Origin: Enterocloster sp963644495
Lineage (GTDB): Bacteria > Bacillota > Clostridia > Lachnospirales > Lachnospiraceae
Length of the DNA: 64,000 nucleotides
Assembly: GCA_963644495.1 (NCBI GenBank)
Contig: CAVIPV010000001.1
Span: 1 to 64,000 of the forward strand
Direction of reading: 5' to 3'
Part shown: positions 43,134 through 50,969 of the stretch, in pieces
How positions within the stretch are numbered: the stretch's first letter is position 1
Layout of the letters: the number at the start of each line of letters is the position of its first letter
Notes under the pieces: model-generated
Told to the model about the DNA's origin: nothing
Database searches by the model: none
The model's input: only the letters and a program-made list of their open reading frames with translations
Program-made: the position numbers and the translations under genes

Positions 43134-45430
43134 GCTCCTTCAGCTGCCTCATCTGCATCATCATCCGTTTCAGGTTCCAAATCCTCATCATCCTCAGATT
43201 CTTCATCATCCTCTGAATCCAGATCCTCGTCATCCAGATCTAAATCATCCTCATCTAAATCTAAATCATCTTCATCTAAATCCAGATCGTCATCATTCAG
43301 ATCCAGATCATCCTCTTCCTCATCAAATGCATCCAGATCATTATCTGCTTCATAGGAATCCGGCAGATCCGATCTTTCTTTATCAGGCTGTTCGGTTAAC
43401 TCCCCGTCCTGAGTCTCCTGCTCTGCCATCTCGGCATCCATCTTCTGCTGGACGATCATATTCCGCTCGCCCAGATCGTAGTACACATCTTCCCCATAGA
43501 AGGCATTCGCCCTTACCTCATCCAGATTCATGGCCTTGAATTCATACAGCGGACACTTGTAGCTTGGGGTAAACTTTGTCTTCAACGGGTTATTACCAAA
43601 GGTTACGATAATGGCGTTACCGGTATTGGTCTTGCTGTTTAACTTCTGCAGCTCAGAAGGATAGATAACCGGTCGGGTCTGCATCTGCTGGGAGTAGTTA
43701 ATATCACTGCTCTTGGAACCCATACCGCTGGATACACTTCCTGTAGTAACGGTCATGTTGCCGCACAGCTTTGAGAACTCTTCACAGGTTGCAATATCAT
43801 TGGAACCGATGAACATCTTAATACCGCAGTTACTCTTTACGATATTCGCAACGGTATCACCGTATACGTTATTTAACTGTGCGTAGGACTGAACCACCAT
43901 GTTGAACCAGATCTTTCGGCTTCGTCCTACGGTGATCATCTTATCGAATTTCTCGATCTTAGGCATATTACCAAACTCATCCAGAATAAAGTAGACATTT
44001 CTGTGAAGAGTCAGGTCCTTATCTGCACTTGCCACCTTGATCAGTGCCTTGTAGATACTCAGGATAAAGATAGCAGCCAGGGCATGTCTGGTATCCTTTT
44101 CATCCGGGATCTTAAGGAACAGTGCCACCGGCTCATTGGCAATGGCAGCCGGTTCAATATCGGTAGCGGAAGTCAGTGCGCAAAGACCTTCGTCATTAAA
44201 CATGGACAATTTATCAAAAGCAATGGACATGTAGCTGGCCAGCGTAGTTTCCGCCGCTGACATAACCTGTCTGGAAAGTCCCACTGCCTTAGAAAGCACC
44301 GGACGGTTCTGGAAATACTCCCGCAGCGCCTCAAAGTTGTTCTCTGAATTGGAGATCGCCTTGTTTACATTATAGAAACAGAACTTCTCTTTGGTCATCT
44401 CCAGCTCCGGATACTCGGAATCCTCCAACATGGCAAGACAGGTTGCCATAACAATGGAACGGGCACCTTTCTCCCAAACCGGATCGTCCTTGGATTCAAT
44501 GGGGCAGAGAACGCTGACAAAGTCATTCAGATCCTCGTATACCTCATCGTAGATCTTCTGCTTTTCAATACGGATCAGTGAGATCAGCTCATCCCTGTGT
44601 GCATAAGCTTTCCCGTCATATTCGTACCACTCATCTGTATATTCCTCCGGCTTGTTCACCAGCTTTAAGTCACTGGCCTGTGCATCATCGGTTCTGCGGT
44701 AGATCTCGTCACCGGTATGGAGATACAGCTGATAACGGTCATAAATATCGCTTAAGGGGTTCCAGCGGAAGGAACTGTAAGGATCACGAAGATCCAGTAC
44801 CATTACCTTGTATCCGTGCTCCTTTAAGGTTCCGCTGTGGAACATAAAAAGCTCTCCCTTAGGGTCCGTCATGATCATGGAGGAACCGGCTGCCGAATGT
44901 CCAAGGATCTGGATCATCGGATTGATGAAGGTGGTTGTTTTACCACTACCGGTAGAACCGATGATCAGACCATGCATCGGGGAAGCCAGATTAATGTCAA
45001 TATCCTTTTTCTTACTGTTATAAACGGCATGAACCGGCACACCGTCTTTCTTTTCACTTCCAAGCTTTGTATATTTATAAGGCTTAAACAGCTTATCACG
45101 CTCTTTATCTGACATAAAATCGGAATTTTCCAGAGCGCCCTCGATCCTTCTTGCCTTCTGGTTCATCATACGCCGGGATCTTCTACCTGCGTCATAATCA
45201 AATACAAGCCATAAAACAGCGATCACACACATAGCCAGAAAGCCTACCAGATAGGTCTTCGGGTCAATAAGAAGCCAGGGATCAAACATTCCCCGATCCG
45301 GCGAAAACAATCCCGGCAGGACTGCCAGAAACAGTTCAGAAATCAGGATGCCAAGAAGGATACTGCCTCCGAAAAACAGTCCTATATAGAAAAGTATTTC
45401 TTTCATTCCGTCTTGTAACTTATCTTTCAT
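43130..45430 (-). CDS. virD4: VirD4-type coupling protein with acidic tail
   Basis: 766 aa. Two N-terminal membrane segments (about 10-35 and 55-80). Walker A GSTGSGKTTT (Lys164), ITDPKGELFMF-type strand (IMTDPKGE), and Walker B YFILDEFGN (Asp484) followed by KMITVGRSRKIW. This is the TraG/VirD4 family that recruits substrates to type IV secretion channels. The last 75 residues are almost only Asp, Glu and Leu, built of LDLDEDD repeats. C-terminal tails of coupling proteins can serve in substrate or adaptor selection, and this one could bind the basic C-termini of the predicted effectors (inference). No relaxase gene accompanies it in this window. Confidence 0.92.
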   Translation of the reverse strand: MKDKLQDGMKEILFYIGLFFGGSILLGILISELFLAVLPGLFSPDRGMFDPWLLIDPKTYLVGFLAMCVIAVLWLVFDYDAGRRSRRMMNQKARRIEGALENSDFMSDKERDKLFKPYKYTKLGSEKKDGVPVHAVYNSKKKDIDINLASPMHGLIIGSTGSGKTTTFINPMIQILGHSAAGSSMIMTDPKGELFMFHSGTLKEHGYKVMVLDLRDPYSSFRWNPLSDIYDRYQLYLHTGDEIYRRTDDAQASDLKLVNKPEEYTDEWYEYDGKAYAHRDELISLIRIEKQKIYDEVYEDLNDFVSVLCPIESKDDPVWEKGARSIVMATCLAMLEDSEYPELEMTKEKFCFYNVNKAISNSENNFEALREYFQNRPVLSKAVGLSRQVMSAAETTLASYMSIAFDKLSMFNDEGLCALTSATDIEPAAIANEPVALFLKIPDEKDTRHALAAIFILSIYKALIKVASADKDLTLHRNVYFILDEFGNMPKIEKFDKMITVGRSRKIWFNMVVQSYAQLNNVYGDTVANIVKSNCGIKMFIGSNDIATCEEFSKLCGNMTVTTGSVSSGMGSKSSDINYSQQMQTRPVIYPSELQKLNSKTNTGNAIIVTFGNNPLKTKFTPSYKCPLYEFKAMNLDEVRANAFYGEDVYYDLGERNMIVQQKMDAEMAEQETQDGELTEQPDKERSDLPDSYEADNDLDAFDEEEDDLDLNDDDLDLDEDDLDLDEDDLDLDDEDLDSEDDEESEDDEDLEPETDDDADEAAEGA
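43215..43312 (-). repeat. 21-bp tandem repeat encoding LDLDEDD acidic tail
   Basis: Four to five imperfect 21-bp units at the 3' end of the VirD4 gene encode a heptapeptide of alternating Leu and Asp/Glu. Synonymous differences between units suggest selection for the acidic peptide, not recent slippage. Confidence 0.75.
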
Positions 45431-45434
45431 TGTC

Positions 45435-46595
45435 TTATATCCTCTCCCTTCGTTGTATCCAGTCCTTTACTGCCTCCGTAAAGTCAGGGTGCATTTTAAA
45501 CCATGCTGCGATCACCAGAAAAGCCAGAAGTCCGTATCCGAAGATAAGAAGGCTGCTTCCGAACAGGAAGTTTTCCAGTTTATCCCACCTGCGGATCAGC
45601 AGCTGCAGCACGGACCACAGGTTAAAGCCCATATGCAGGAGGATGGAATAAAAAATATTGTCCTCCTTCAAAGAAACAAAGGCCAGAAGCCATCCCATGA
45701 TGAATGCGTAGCACATCCACACCGGATTTACGTGGCAGGCGGCAAATATAGCGGATGTAAGGATCACCGCAGCCTTTTCGGAAAATCCGGCCAGCAGGCG
45801 GTTTAGCATCAGCCCCCGAAAGATCATCTCCTCACAGATGGGAGCTGTGAGGAACACCGAAAGCATTGCCAGGATCAGATCCGTCCGTTTAAATGCACTC
45901 TCCGTCAGCGTTTTATAGCCGTTAAAAAAAGGAAGAAGGGTAAATACGGCGGATAAGAAAATACTGACGGAAACACCCAGGATCACATAATCCACTGCCT
46001 TGTTCCAGTCCGGATCCTGCCAGTAAAGGGTCACCGCATCCTGAAAATTCTCCCCGCCCCGTATGATCTTATAGCGGATCAGAAGGAAACAGAGTACGAT
46101 GCCCACTGCGTAGTAGAAATTGCCGCTGGCATTTACAAAGGCGGCCGCTCCTTCCGTCCAGTGGCGCACCACCATTCCCACATGCATCATAAATGCCGGA
46201 AGCACCATATATAAAAGAAGGGGAAGCAGGGAGGAAACAAGGGTCTGGGTGCCGAACCACACCTTCTGCTGGAAGGTAAGTCCCGGAGTATCCAGACGGA
46301 CGACCGGTTTCTTTTGTATATTCTTCTTCGGAGCAGGCATAAGAAAGCGTTTCAGCCACTTAAGATCCGGTCCCTTAAGTTCTTTTTCCGGGCGGTCTAC
46401 ATAATCCATCACCCGTTCCGAAAATGTTTCACTTCTTTTGGGAATATTTCCGAAAACGTCTGTATCTTCCTGCTGCTTTAAAAGCGGATCCTGTGTCTCA
46501 TCCGGCAGTCCGTATTCCTGTCTGCGGACCTTGTTCAGTTCTCCAAAAAGCTGTTTTAAGGAGCTTTGTCTCCTTTTTTTCTTATTCTTCTTCAA
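45435..46595 (-). CDS. CPBP/Abi-type intramembrane protease homologue
   Basis: 386 aa. A cytosolic N-terminal region (about 110 residues) is followed by about eight membrane helices. The CPBP (CAAX protease and bacteriocin-processing, Rce1-like) motifs are present: EEMIFRGLMLN, FAACHVNP and LLHMGFNLW. The family includes membrane proteases for prenyl-protein or bacteriocin maturation and self-immunity. It lies directly before VirD4 (4 bp) and overlaps the STAS gene. It might process a channel protein or pilin, or protect the producer. No substrate can be named. Confidence 0.86.
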   Translation of the reverse strand: MKKNKKKRRQSSLKQLFGELNKVRRQEYGLPDETQDPLLKQQEDTDVFGNIPKRSETFSERVMDYVDRPEKELKGPDLKWLKRFLMPAPKKNIQKKPVVRLDTPGLTFQQKVWFGTQTLVSSLLPLLLYMVLPAFMMHVGMVVRHWTEGAAAFVNASGNFYYAVGIVLCFLLIRYKIIRGGENFQDAVTLYWQDPDWNKAVDYVILGVSVSIFLSAVFTLLPFFNGYKTLTESAFKRTDLILAMLSVFLTAPICEEMIFRGLMLNRLLAGFSEKAAVILTSAIFAACHVNPVWMCYAFIMGWLLAFVSLKEDNIFYSILLHMGFNLWSVLQLLIRRWDKLENFLFGSSLLIFGYGLLAFLVIAAWFKMHPDFTEAVKDWIQRRERI

Positions 46596-46860
46596 TATTC
46601 AAAAACCCCGAAAAGCCGGTGATATCGAATACTTCCATAACAATCGGCTTTACATGCTGTAAGATCATTTCCAGATTCTTTTTCTTTGCTGATTTCTGTG
46701 CCTCTAAAAGGACACGAAGACCGGCAGAGCTGACATAGCCGGTATCCTTAAAATCCACATATAAACTGCCGTCCTCTGTTTTTTCAAGAGCATCCAGTAA
46801 AAGCTCCCGAAACTGAGGTGCCGTGCTGTTATCAATCCTTTTTAATGCATCAATTGTCAT
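46582..46860 (-). CDS. STAS-domain anti-sigma factor antagonist
   Basis: 92 aa from the ATG at 46860, 9 bases after GAGAGG. An ATG at 46869 sits directly on that site and is less likely. A single STAS domain with the phosphoacceptor-type segment YVSSAGLRVLL. It resembles the STAS domain of the APH fusion at 25580 (YISSAGLRVLL). In partner switching such proteins are phosphorylated by an RsbW-like kinase and dephosphorylated by a SpoIIE-type phosphatase, both of which are encoded at 50-52 kb. It overlaps the CPBP gene and lies inside the secretion operon. Confidence 0.87.
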   Translation of the reverse strand: MTIDALKRIDNSTAPQFRELLLDALEKTEDGSLYVDFKDTGYVSSAGLRVLLEAQKSAKKKNLEMILQHVKPIVMEVFDITGFSGFLNIEEE

Positions 46861-46930
46861 ATCATCCATCCTCTCATAATAACCTGTTTCTGTATGATAA
46901 AATCCGGTATATCCTTTTTATAACGGTTCC

Positions 46931-47536
46931 TTATCTGAATCGTAACTCCAGCAGATCTAAATAGGCCGGTGTTCCCTCCTGGGGATCCGCAGGAAGATAA
47001 GCCCGCCCTACTGCCTGGACACGATTTCCTTCTTTATATGTGTGGATCAGCTTCGGGAACAGTTCCTTATCCACATAGGCCACCATAGTGCCTGTGCGGT
47101 CCTTTAAAAGCACCGTTGCCGTCTCCGTCTTTTCTCCTTCCTTACGCTCCGGGAAGTTAATACGGTCGATCACTGCATCCAGTGACACCAGTTCATTCTG
47201 GGATAAAGAGTATTCCAGTCCCTCATCAGGGAAGAAATCCTCTGTATCCACCGGTCTGGGAAAAGCATGGCTGTCATCTGCAGCAAAGGGAGCCAGATGT
47301 TTTCTGCAGGCACGCACCAGTTCGGTGATCCCTACCATATGATGCCAGTTTGACATAGTCTCCCCGGTCACTGCAGCTGCTTCCTTCCAGGTAATGGAAA
47401 AACAGTAGCGCCAGTCCTTCTTTTCATCATTCTGTATATAAAATTCGATCTGACCGGACTGCTGATCCGCCCGGACCATAACTGCATTCTGCTTGTCATA
47501 ACGTGTGATATAAACCCGCTCTGATACTGTCCACAT
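46931..47536 (-). CDS. Hypothetical protein with C-terminal OB-like region
   Basis: 201 aa, cytosolic, with no recognised family. The N-terminal 100 residues are beta-rich with a conserved-looking helix (GITELVRACRKHLAPF). The C-terminal 85 residues (TATVLLKDRTGTMVAYVDKEL, VQAVGRAYL) have the strand pattern of an OB-like barrel. AGAGGTAGGA lies before the ATG. It is the second gene of the secretion operon, between the wall-repeat protein and the STAS gene. A regulatory or adaptor role is possible, but nothing specific can be claimed. Confidence 0.55.
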   Translation of the reverse strand: MWTVSERVYITRYDKQNAVMVRADQQSGQIEFYIQNDEKKDWRYCFSITWKEAAAVTGETMSNWHHMVGITELVRACRKHLAPFAADDSHAFPRPVDTEDFFPDEGLEYSLSQNELVSLDAVIDRINFPERKEGEKTETATVLLKDRTGTMVAYVDKELFPKLIHTYKEGNRVQAVGRAYLPADPQEGTPAYLDLLELRFR

Positions 47537-47554
47537 AATCCTACCTCTTTTCTG

Positions 47555-48280
47555 CTATCGGATCCATGCTCCGTCTGCTCCTAACTGATAACCGTCCGGT
47601 GATGTAGTATCTGCCAGCATGGATCCGTCTGACTGGCTGAAATAATACCACTTGTCACCGATCTGCTGCCACCCCACTGCCATGGCACCGCTCTGGTTCA
47701 GATAAAACCAGGTATTTCCCCGTTTGAACCATCCGGTACGCATCACGCCCTGAGGATCGAAATTATACCATTTTCCGTCGATCAATGCAAATTTATCCTT
47801 TGCCTCAGAACCATCTGCGTAATGATAATGCCAGCTTCCGTTGATCAGGTGCCAGCCTTCTCTGTATGGAGAATAGGTAACAACGGATGTCTGTCCGGAG
47901 TTTTTATTATTCTCCGAAGCAGCGGATGAACCGGTTGCTGAGCTGCCGGTGGAACTTTCTATTTTCTTTTCTGCGGAATACTGGGACCATGCATTGTATT
48001 CATCATCGGCATAGGCCCGTACCCGGAAGCGGTAAGTTCCCGCTTTCTTCATATTAGATGAAAAATCATAGTATGTATTCGTGGTCTTGATCCGGGTCAC
48101 TTCCGTAGATCCACGATAAAGGGCTACCTGATAGCGTTCTGTCTCATCTTCGTCGGAATCATCCCAGCAGGCTTCTTTTCCGTCCCAATATACATCCACC
48201 ACGTCTGCGCGGCTCACCATAGGGACTGCCAGAACCGCCACCATACATCCCAGGATCAAAGCTTTTAACTTTCGTATCAT
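47555..48280 (-). CDS. Secreted fibronectin-like / choline-binding-type wall-repeat protein
   Basis: 241 aa from the ATG at 48280, with GAGGTGAAG upstream and located after the promoter. A longer frame to 48436 would begin upstream of the -10 and is rejected. Signal peptide MIRKLKALILGCMVAVLAVP. Next comes a fibronectin-III-like domain (about 27-115, with GTYRFRVRAYADDEYNAWS), a Ser-rich linker, then choline-binding-type repeats (GSWHYHYADGS, GKWYNFDPQGVMRTGWF, NTWFYLNQSGAMAVGW, DKWYYFSQSDGS). It is the first gene of the secretion operon behind a cassette promoter. A role in anchoring the machine to the wall is inferred. Confidence 0.82.
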   Translation of the reverse strand: MIRKLKALILGCMVAVLAVPMVSRADVVDVYWDGKEACWDDSDEDETERYQVALYRGSTEVTRIKTTNTYYDFSSNMKKAGTYRFRVRAYADDEYNAWSQYSAEKKIESSTGSSATGSSAASENNKNSGQTSVVTYSPYREGWHLINGSWHYHYADGSEAKDKFALIDGKWYNFDPQGVMRTGWFKRGNTWFYLNQSGAMAVGWQQIGDKWYYFSQSDGSMLADTTSPDGYQLGADGAWIR

Positions 48281-48361
48281 GTTTCTCTTCACCTCACCCT
48301 TACAACCTGTGTTTTCCCAGGCATCACGCCTGCACATAAACCATACTTCCGATCTATCTTC

Positions 48362-48397
48362 ATTATAATAGCACATGTGGGACAAATGTGGGACAAT
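48362..48397 (-). promoter_or_regulatory. Direct-heptamer cassette promoter of secretion operon
   Basis: Minus strand: ATTGTCC, CACA, TTTGTCC, 12 bp, perfect TATAAT, about 80 bp before the ATG at 48280. It begins 13 bp after the end of the response regulator gene with no terminator between, so the secretion operon may also receive read-through from the regulatory operon. Confidence 0.85.
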
Positions 48398-48410
48398 TTT
48401 TGCTGTTTTT

Positions 48411-49208
48411 TTAATCCTCATCAAACCAGCGGTCATACCACATACCTTCTGCCCAGCTGTACTGGGTCATATATTCCCCCCGGTACTCACTTACCGCAGC
48501 CGGATCCTTGTCATCAAATTCGTAGGCATCGCAGCTGAACATCTCTGTATTTACGGAATAATGATTATGATCGTGGATCAGCAGTCCCTCGATCCCGGCT
48601 TTTTTCAGAGAACTTTCCAGCTCCCGCACGATCTTTGAAACATAATCCTGTACCGTCCGGGAATACTCCGCATCCTCAAAGAGGACCGCCGCCAGCTCTT
48701 TTCTGGTAAGTCCGCCTCCTCTTTTGTGGATCAGATAGGCCAGAAGCTCCTTGGATTTTGCTCTTCCGAAGCGCACCGGCTCTCCGTCTAACAGAAGGTC
48801 AAACTGGCCGAAAGTGACAGCACGAAGTCTTTTTTTAGGCTTTTCCCGGGTTTTAGGGAAACGGATCTCCTTTAACTCCCGTTTGATGGCATCTGCAGTC
48901 ACCGGCTTTAATACATAGCCGCTGGCATGAAGACTGAATGCCTCCATTCCGTAATTGCTGTAGGCCGTCACATAGATCAGATTGATCTGGGGATGGAGCT
49001 CCTTTAACATTTTTCCAAGCATGATCCCGTTGATGTCCGTCATTTCTATGTCTAAAAAGGCCACATCACAGGTATGCTCCTTTGCATATTCATAAGCTTT
49101 TTTCGGGTCCTGAAAGCCTACGATAGTCTCTCCCTCTACTACAGAGCTTAGTTCTGCCTTTAAAAGCTCCAGACTCATTTTCTCGTCATCTACTAATAAA
49201 TAGGTCAT
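48411..49208 (-). CDS. Response regulator with SARP-like winged-helix output, candidate regulon activator
   Basis: 265 aa from the ATG at 49208, which overlaps the kinase stop (ATGA). A longer frame to 49244 lies inside the kinase gene. Receiver domain 1-120: LVDDEK, phosphoacceptor Asp53 in AFLDIEM, Thr in VTAYS, Lys in LKPV. Residues about 132-235 resemble the OmpR-like winged helix of SARP activators (VTFGQFDLLLDGEPVRF, then KELLAYLIHKRGG and VQDYVSKIVRELE). A short piece like the start of a BTAD domain follows (YRGEYMTQYSWAEGMW). SARP proteins bind direct heptamers with an 11-bp period, exactly what is found 12 times here. It is the last gene of its operon. Direct binding is inferred. Confidence 0.85.
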   Translation of the reverse strand: MTYLLVDDEKMSLELLKAELSSVVEGETIVGFQDPKKAYEYAKEHTCDVAFLDIEMTDINGIMLGKMLKELHPQINLIYVTAYSNYGMEAFSLHASGYVLKPVTADAIKRELKEIRFPKTREKPKKRLRAVTFGQFDLLLDGEPVRFGRAKSKELLAYLIHKRGGGLTRKELAAVLFEDAEYSRTVQDYVSKIVRELESSLKKAGIEGLLIHDHNHYSVNTEMFSCDAYEFDDKDPAAVSEYRGEYMTQYSWAEGMWYDRWFDED

Positions 49209-50506
49209 GCTTTCTTTCCTTCCCGGGGGATCCAGATCCTGCATTCTGTTCCCTTCCCTTTCTCACTGAGGATTTCCAGTGTTCCTGCGCACATCTGCTG
49301 TAAGCGATCCCTGACATTGGCGATCCCGATATGGCTGCGTCCGTCATCGGGAAGCTTAGAGGGATCAAAGCCCACGCCGTCATCCAGCACCGATACGCAG
49401 TATCCGTCATCAGTGCGCCGGGAGCGGATCGTTACCGTTCCCCCTCTGGAGTGCTTCAGTATTCCGTGCTTTACTGCGTTTTCCACCATAGGCTGAAGAG
49501 TCAGCGCAGGCAGAGAAAAATCCTTTTCTTCGATTTCCCATTTAATATGGATGCGGTCCTCGAAACGCACCTTTTCCAGAGTAAGATAATGCTGTACGTG
49601 AAGCATCTCCTTTTCAAAGGGGATGGGCTCCTTGGAGGTCATGGCGTCCAGATTTCCCCGAAAATACATAGCCAGCTCATCCACTGCCTTTGCCGCAAAC
49701 TTGGGATCGGTAAGGCACAGATATTTGATAGTTGACAAAGCATTAAAGAGAAAATGGGGGCCGATCTGGGAGACCGCGATGCGGATGCGCATTTCACTTA
49801 AGTCTGACAGATTTTTCTGAAACTCCTTGTACTGGACCGTCCGGGAGGTGATATACATGGCAAACAACGAAAAGGTGATAGCCATATTCATCAGGGAAAC
49901 TCCGTAGATCCAGGTCTGAAACAGTGTTGCAGCAAAAGGAAACAGCAGATAGCTGATAAAACAAAGATACATATCCTTGCGGATCCGTTTCCGATAGGCC
50001 ACAAGCAATACTGCGTCCATTGCCATTCCAAAGATTCCGATCCCCTGCAGCATCCACCAGTAAGGGCCTCGAAAATAAATATTTTCAGGTGTAAATCCAT
50101 AGAACAGAGCCGTATTCTGCCCCAGAGTCAGGACAAAGACAGCAATCAGGGACAGCCCCAGAATAAAACTCTTGTATTTTTTGATTTCCTGAAAATAGCT
50201 TTCATCTTCATCTGCATATCCCAGAGCATAGACCGTAAACAGATACAGGAGCAGAAAGTTGGTCACATATACCATATAATTGCTGATGCGCACCATATAA
50301 AAACCGGCTGTGGTCACGTTTCCCCGAAACAGCCAGGCAAGAGCATCAAAGACCAGCTGCAGGAAATCGATCAGTAAAAGACTGCCCAGAAGCTTATCCT
50401 GTTTTTCCCTCAGTTCGCCGCCCATACACAGCCCTACGAAGGCTGCCAGACAGAAAAATGCCCCCCATATTTCCATTGCCGCATGAACGGCTGCCTTTAT
50501 TTCCAT
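49205..50506 (-). CDS. Membrane sensor histidine kinase, HFLFN (LytS/YpdA) type
   Basis: 433 aa. About seven membrane helices fill residues 8-225, with no obvious extracellular binding domain. The kinase part has the His_kinase family signature GPHFLFNAL with phosphoacceptor His251, an N box VENAVKHGI, and G boxes DDGVGFDP and HIGIANVRDRL. GGGAG lies 6 bases before the ATG. It overlaps the response regulator gene and is certainly its partner. Kinases of this type often sense membrane or peptide signals. The signal here is unknown. Confidence 0.92.
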   Translation of the reverse strand: MEIKAAVHAAMEIWGAFFCLAAFVGLCMGGELREKQDKLLGSLLLIDFLQLVFDALAWLFRGNVTTAGFYMVRISNYMVYVTNFLLLYLFTVYALGYADEDESYFQEIKKYKSFILGLSLIAVFVLTLGQNTALFYGFTPENIYFRGPYWWMLQGIGIFGMAMDAVLLVAYRKRIRKDMYLCFISYLLFPFAATLFQTWIYGVSLMNMAITFSLFAMYITSRTVQYKEFQKNLSDLSEMRIRIAVSQIGPHFLFNALSTIKYLCLTDPKFAAKAVDELAMYFRGNLDAMTSKEPIPFEKEMLHVQHYLTLEKVRFEDRIHIKWEIEEKDFSLPALTLQPMVENAVKHGILKHSRGGTVTIRSRRTDDGYCVSVLDDGVGFDPSKLPDDGRSHIGIANVRDRLQQMCAGTLEILSEKGKGTECRIWIPREGKKA

Positions 50507-50545
50507 ATATTACTCCCTTTAGTTTCCGGTTATTTCCTGACTTCT

Positions 50546-50956
50546 TTATTTTCCTATCTTTTTGCGCAGTGTCAGGATATTCTGTCCGTTTTCATAATGA
50601 TAGGTCACTTCATCCATGCTTTTCTTGACCATATAGATCCCCAGTCCGCCGATCTTGCGCTCTTCCGCCTTAAGGGTAACATCCGGATCCTCAAGCTCTA
50701 ACGGATTAAAGGGAACTCCCCCGTCACGAAGGATGATCTCGATCACCCGGTCCGGCAGCTCCCGGATCTCCAGATCGGCAGGTCCCGCCGTCTCCGGATA
50801 GGCATAGCTTACAATATTAACAAAAAGCTCCTCAACTGCGATGCAGATCTGCTGCTCTTCCTTAAAAGGGCAGTCCAGACTTTCCAGATTTTCCTCCAGA
50901 AAGCCTATAACCGGTTCCAGGTTTTTTCCTAATGCTTCAAATCGTTTCTCCGCCAT
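50546..50956 (-). CDS. RsbW-like anti-sigma factor serine kinase
   Basis: 136 aa from the ATG at 50956 with AGGAGGAGA upstream. An earlier in-frame ATG at 50989 lies inside the phosphatase gene. A GHKL ATPase of the HATPase_c_2 class: N box VEELFVNIVSYAYPE with intact Asn, G1 DGGVPFNPLE, G2 GGLGIYMVKKSMD. Such kinases bind a partner (sigma factor or effector) and phosphorylate a STAS antagonist. The phosphatase is the gene before it and STAS proteins lie at 46582 and 25580. No sigma factor is encoded in the window, so the final target may be distant or not a sigma factor. Confidence 0.9.
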   Translation of the reverse strand: MAEKRFEALGKNLEPVIGFLEENLESLDCPFKEEQQICIAVEELFVNIVSYAYPETAGPADLEIRELPDRVIEIILRDGGVPFNPLELEDPDVTLKAEERKIGGLGIYMVKKSMDEVTYHYENGQNILTLRKKIGK

Positions 50957-50969
50957 TTTCTTTCTCCTC

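Noticed and set aside
27439..46595. The secretion operon as an ordinary integrative conjugative element
   Set aside because: No relaxase, integrase, excisionase, oriT-like cluster, single-strand binding protein or replication initiator was recognised in the window. It remains possible if such genes lie outside it.
48281..48436. Longer N-terminus for the wall-repeat protein at 47555
   Set aside because: The extension would start upstream of the -10 and overlap the promoter cassette. The ATG at 48280 has a ribosome binding site and begins a proper signal peptide.
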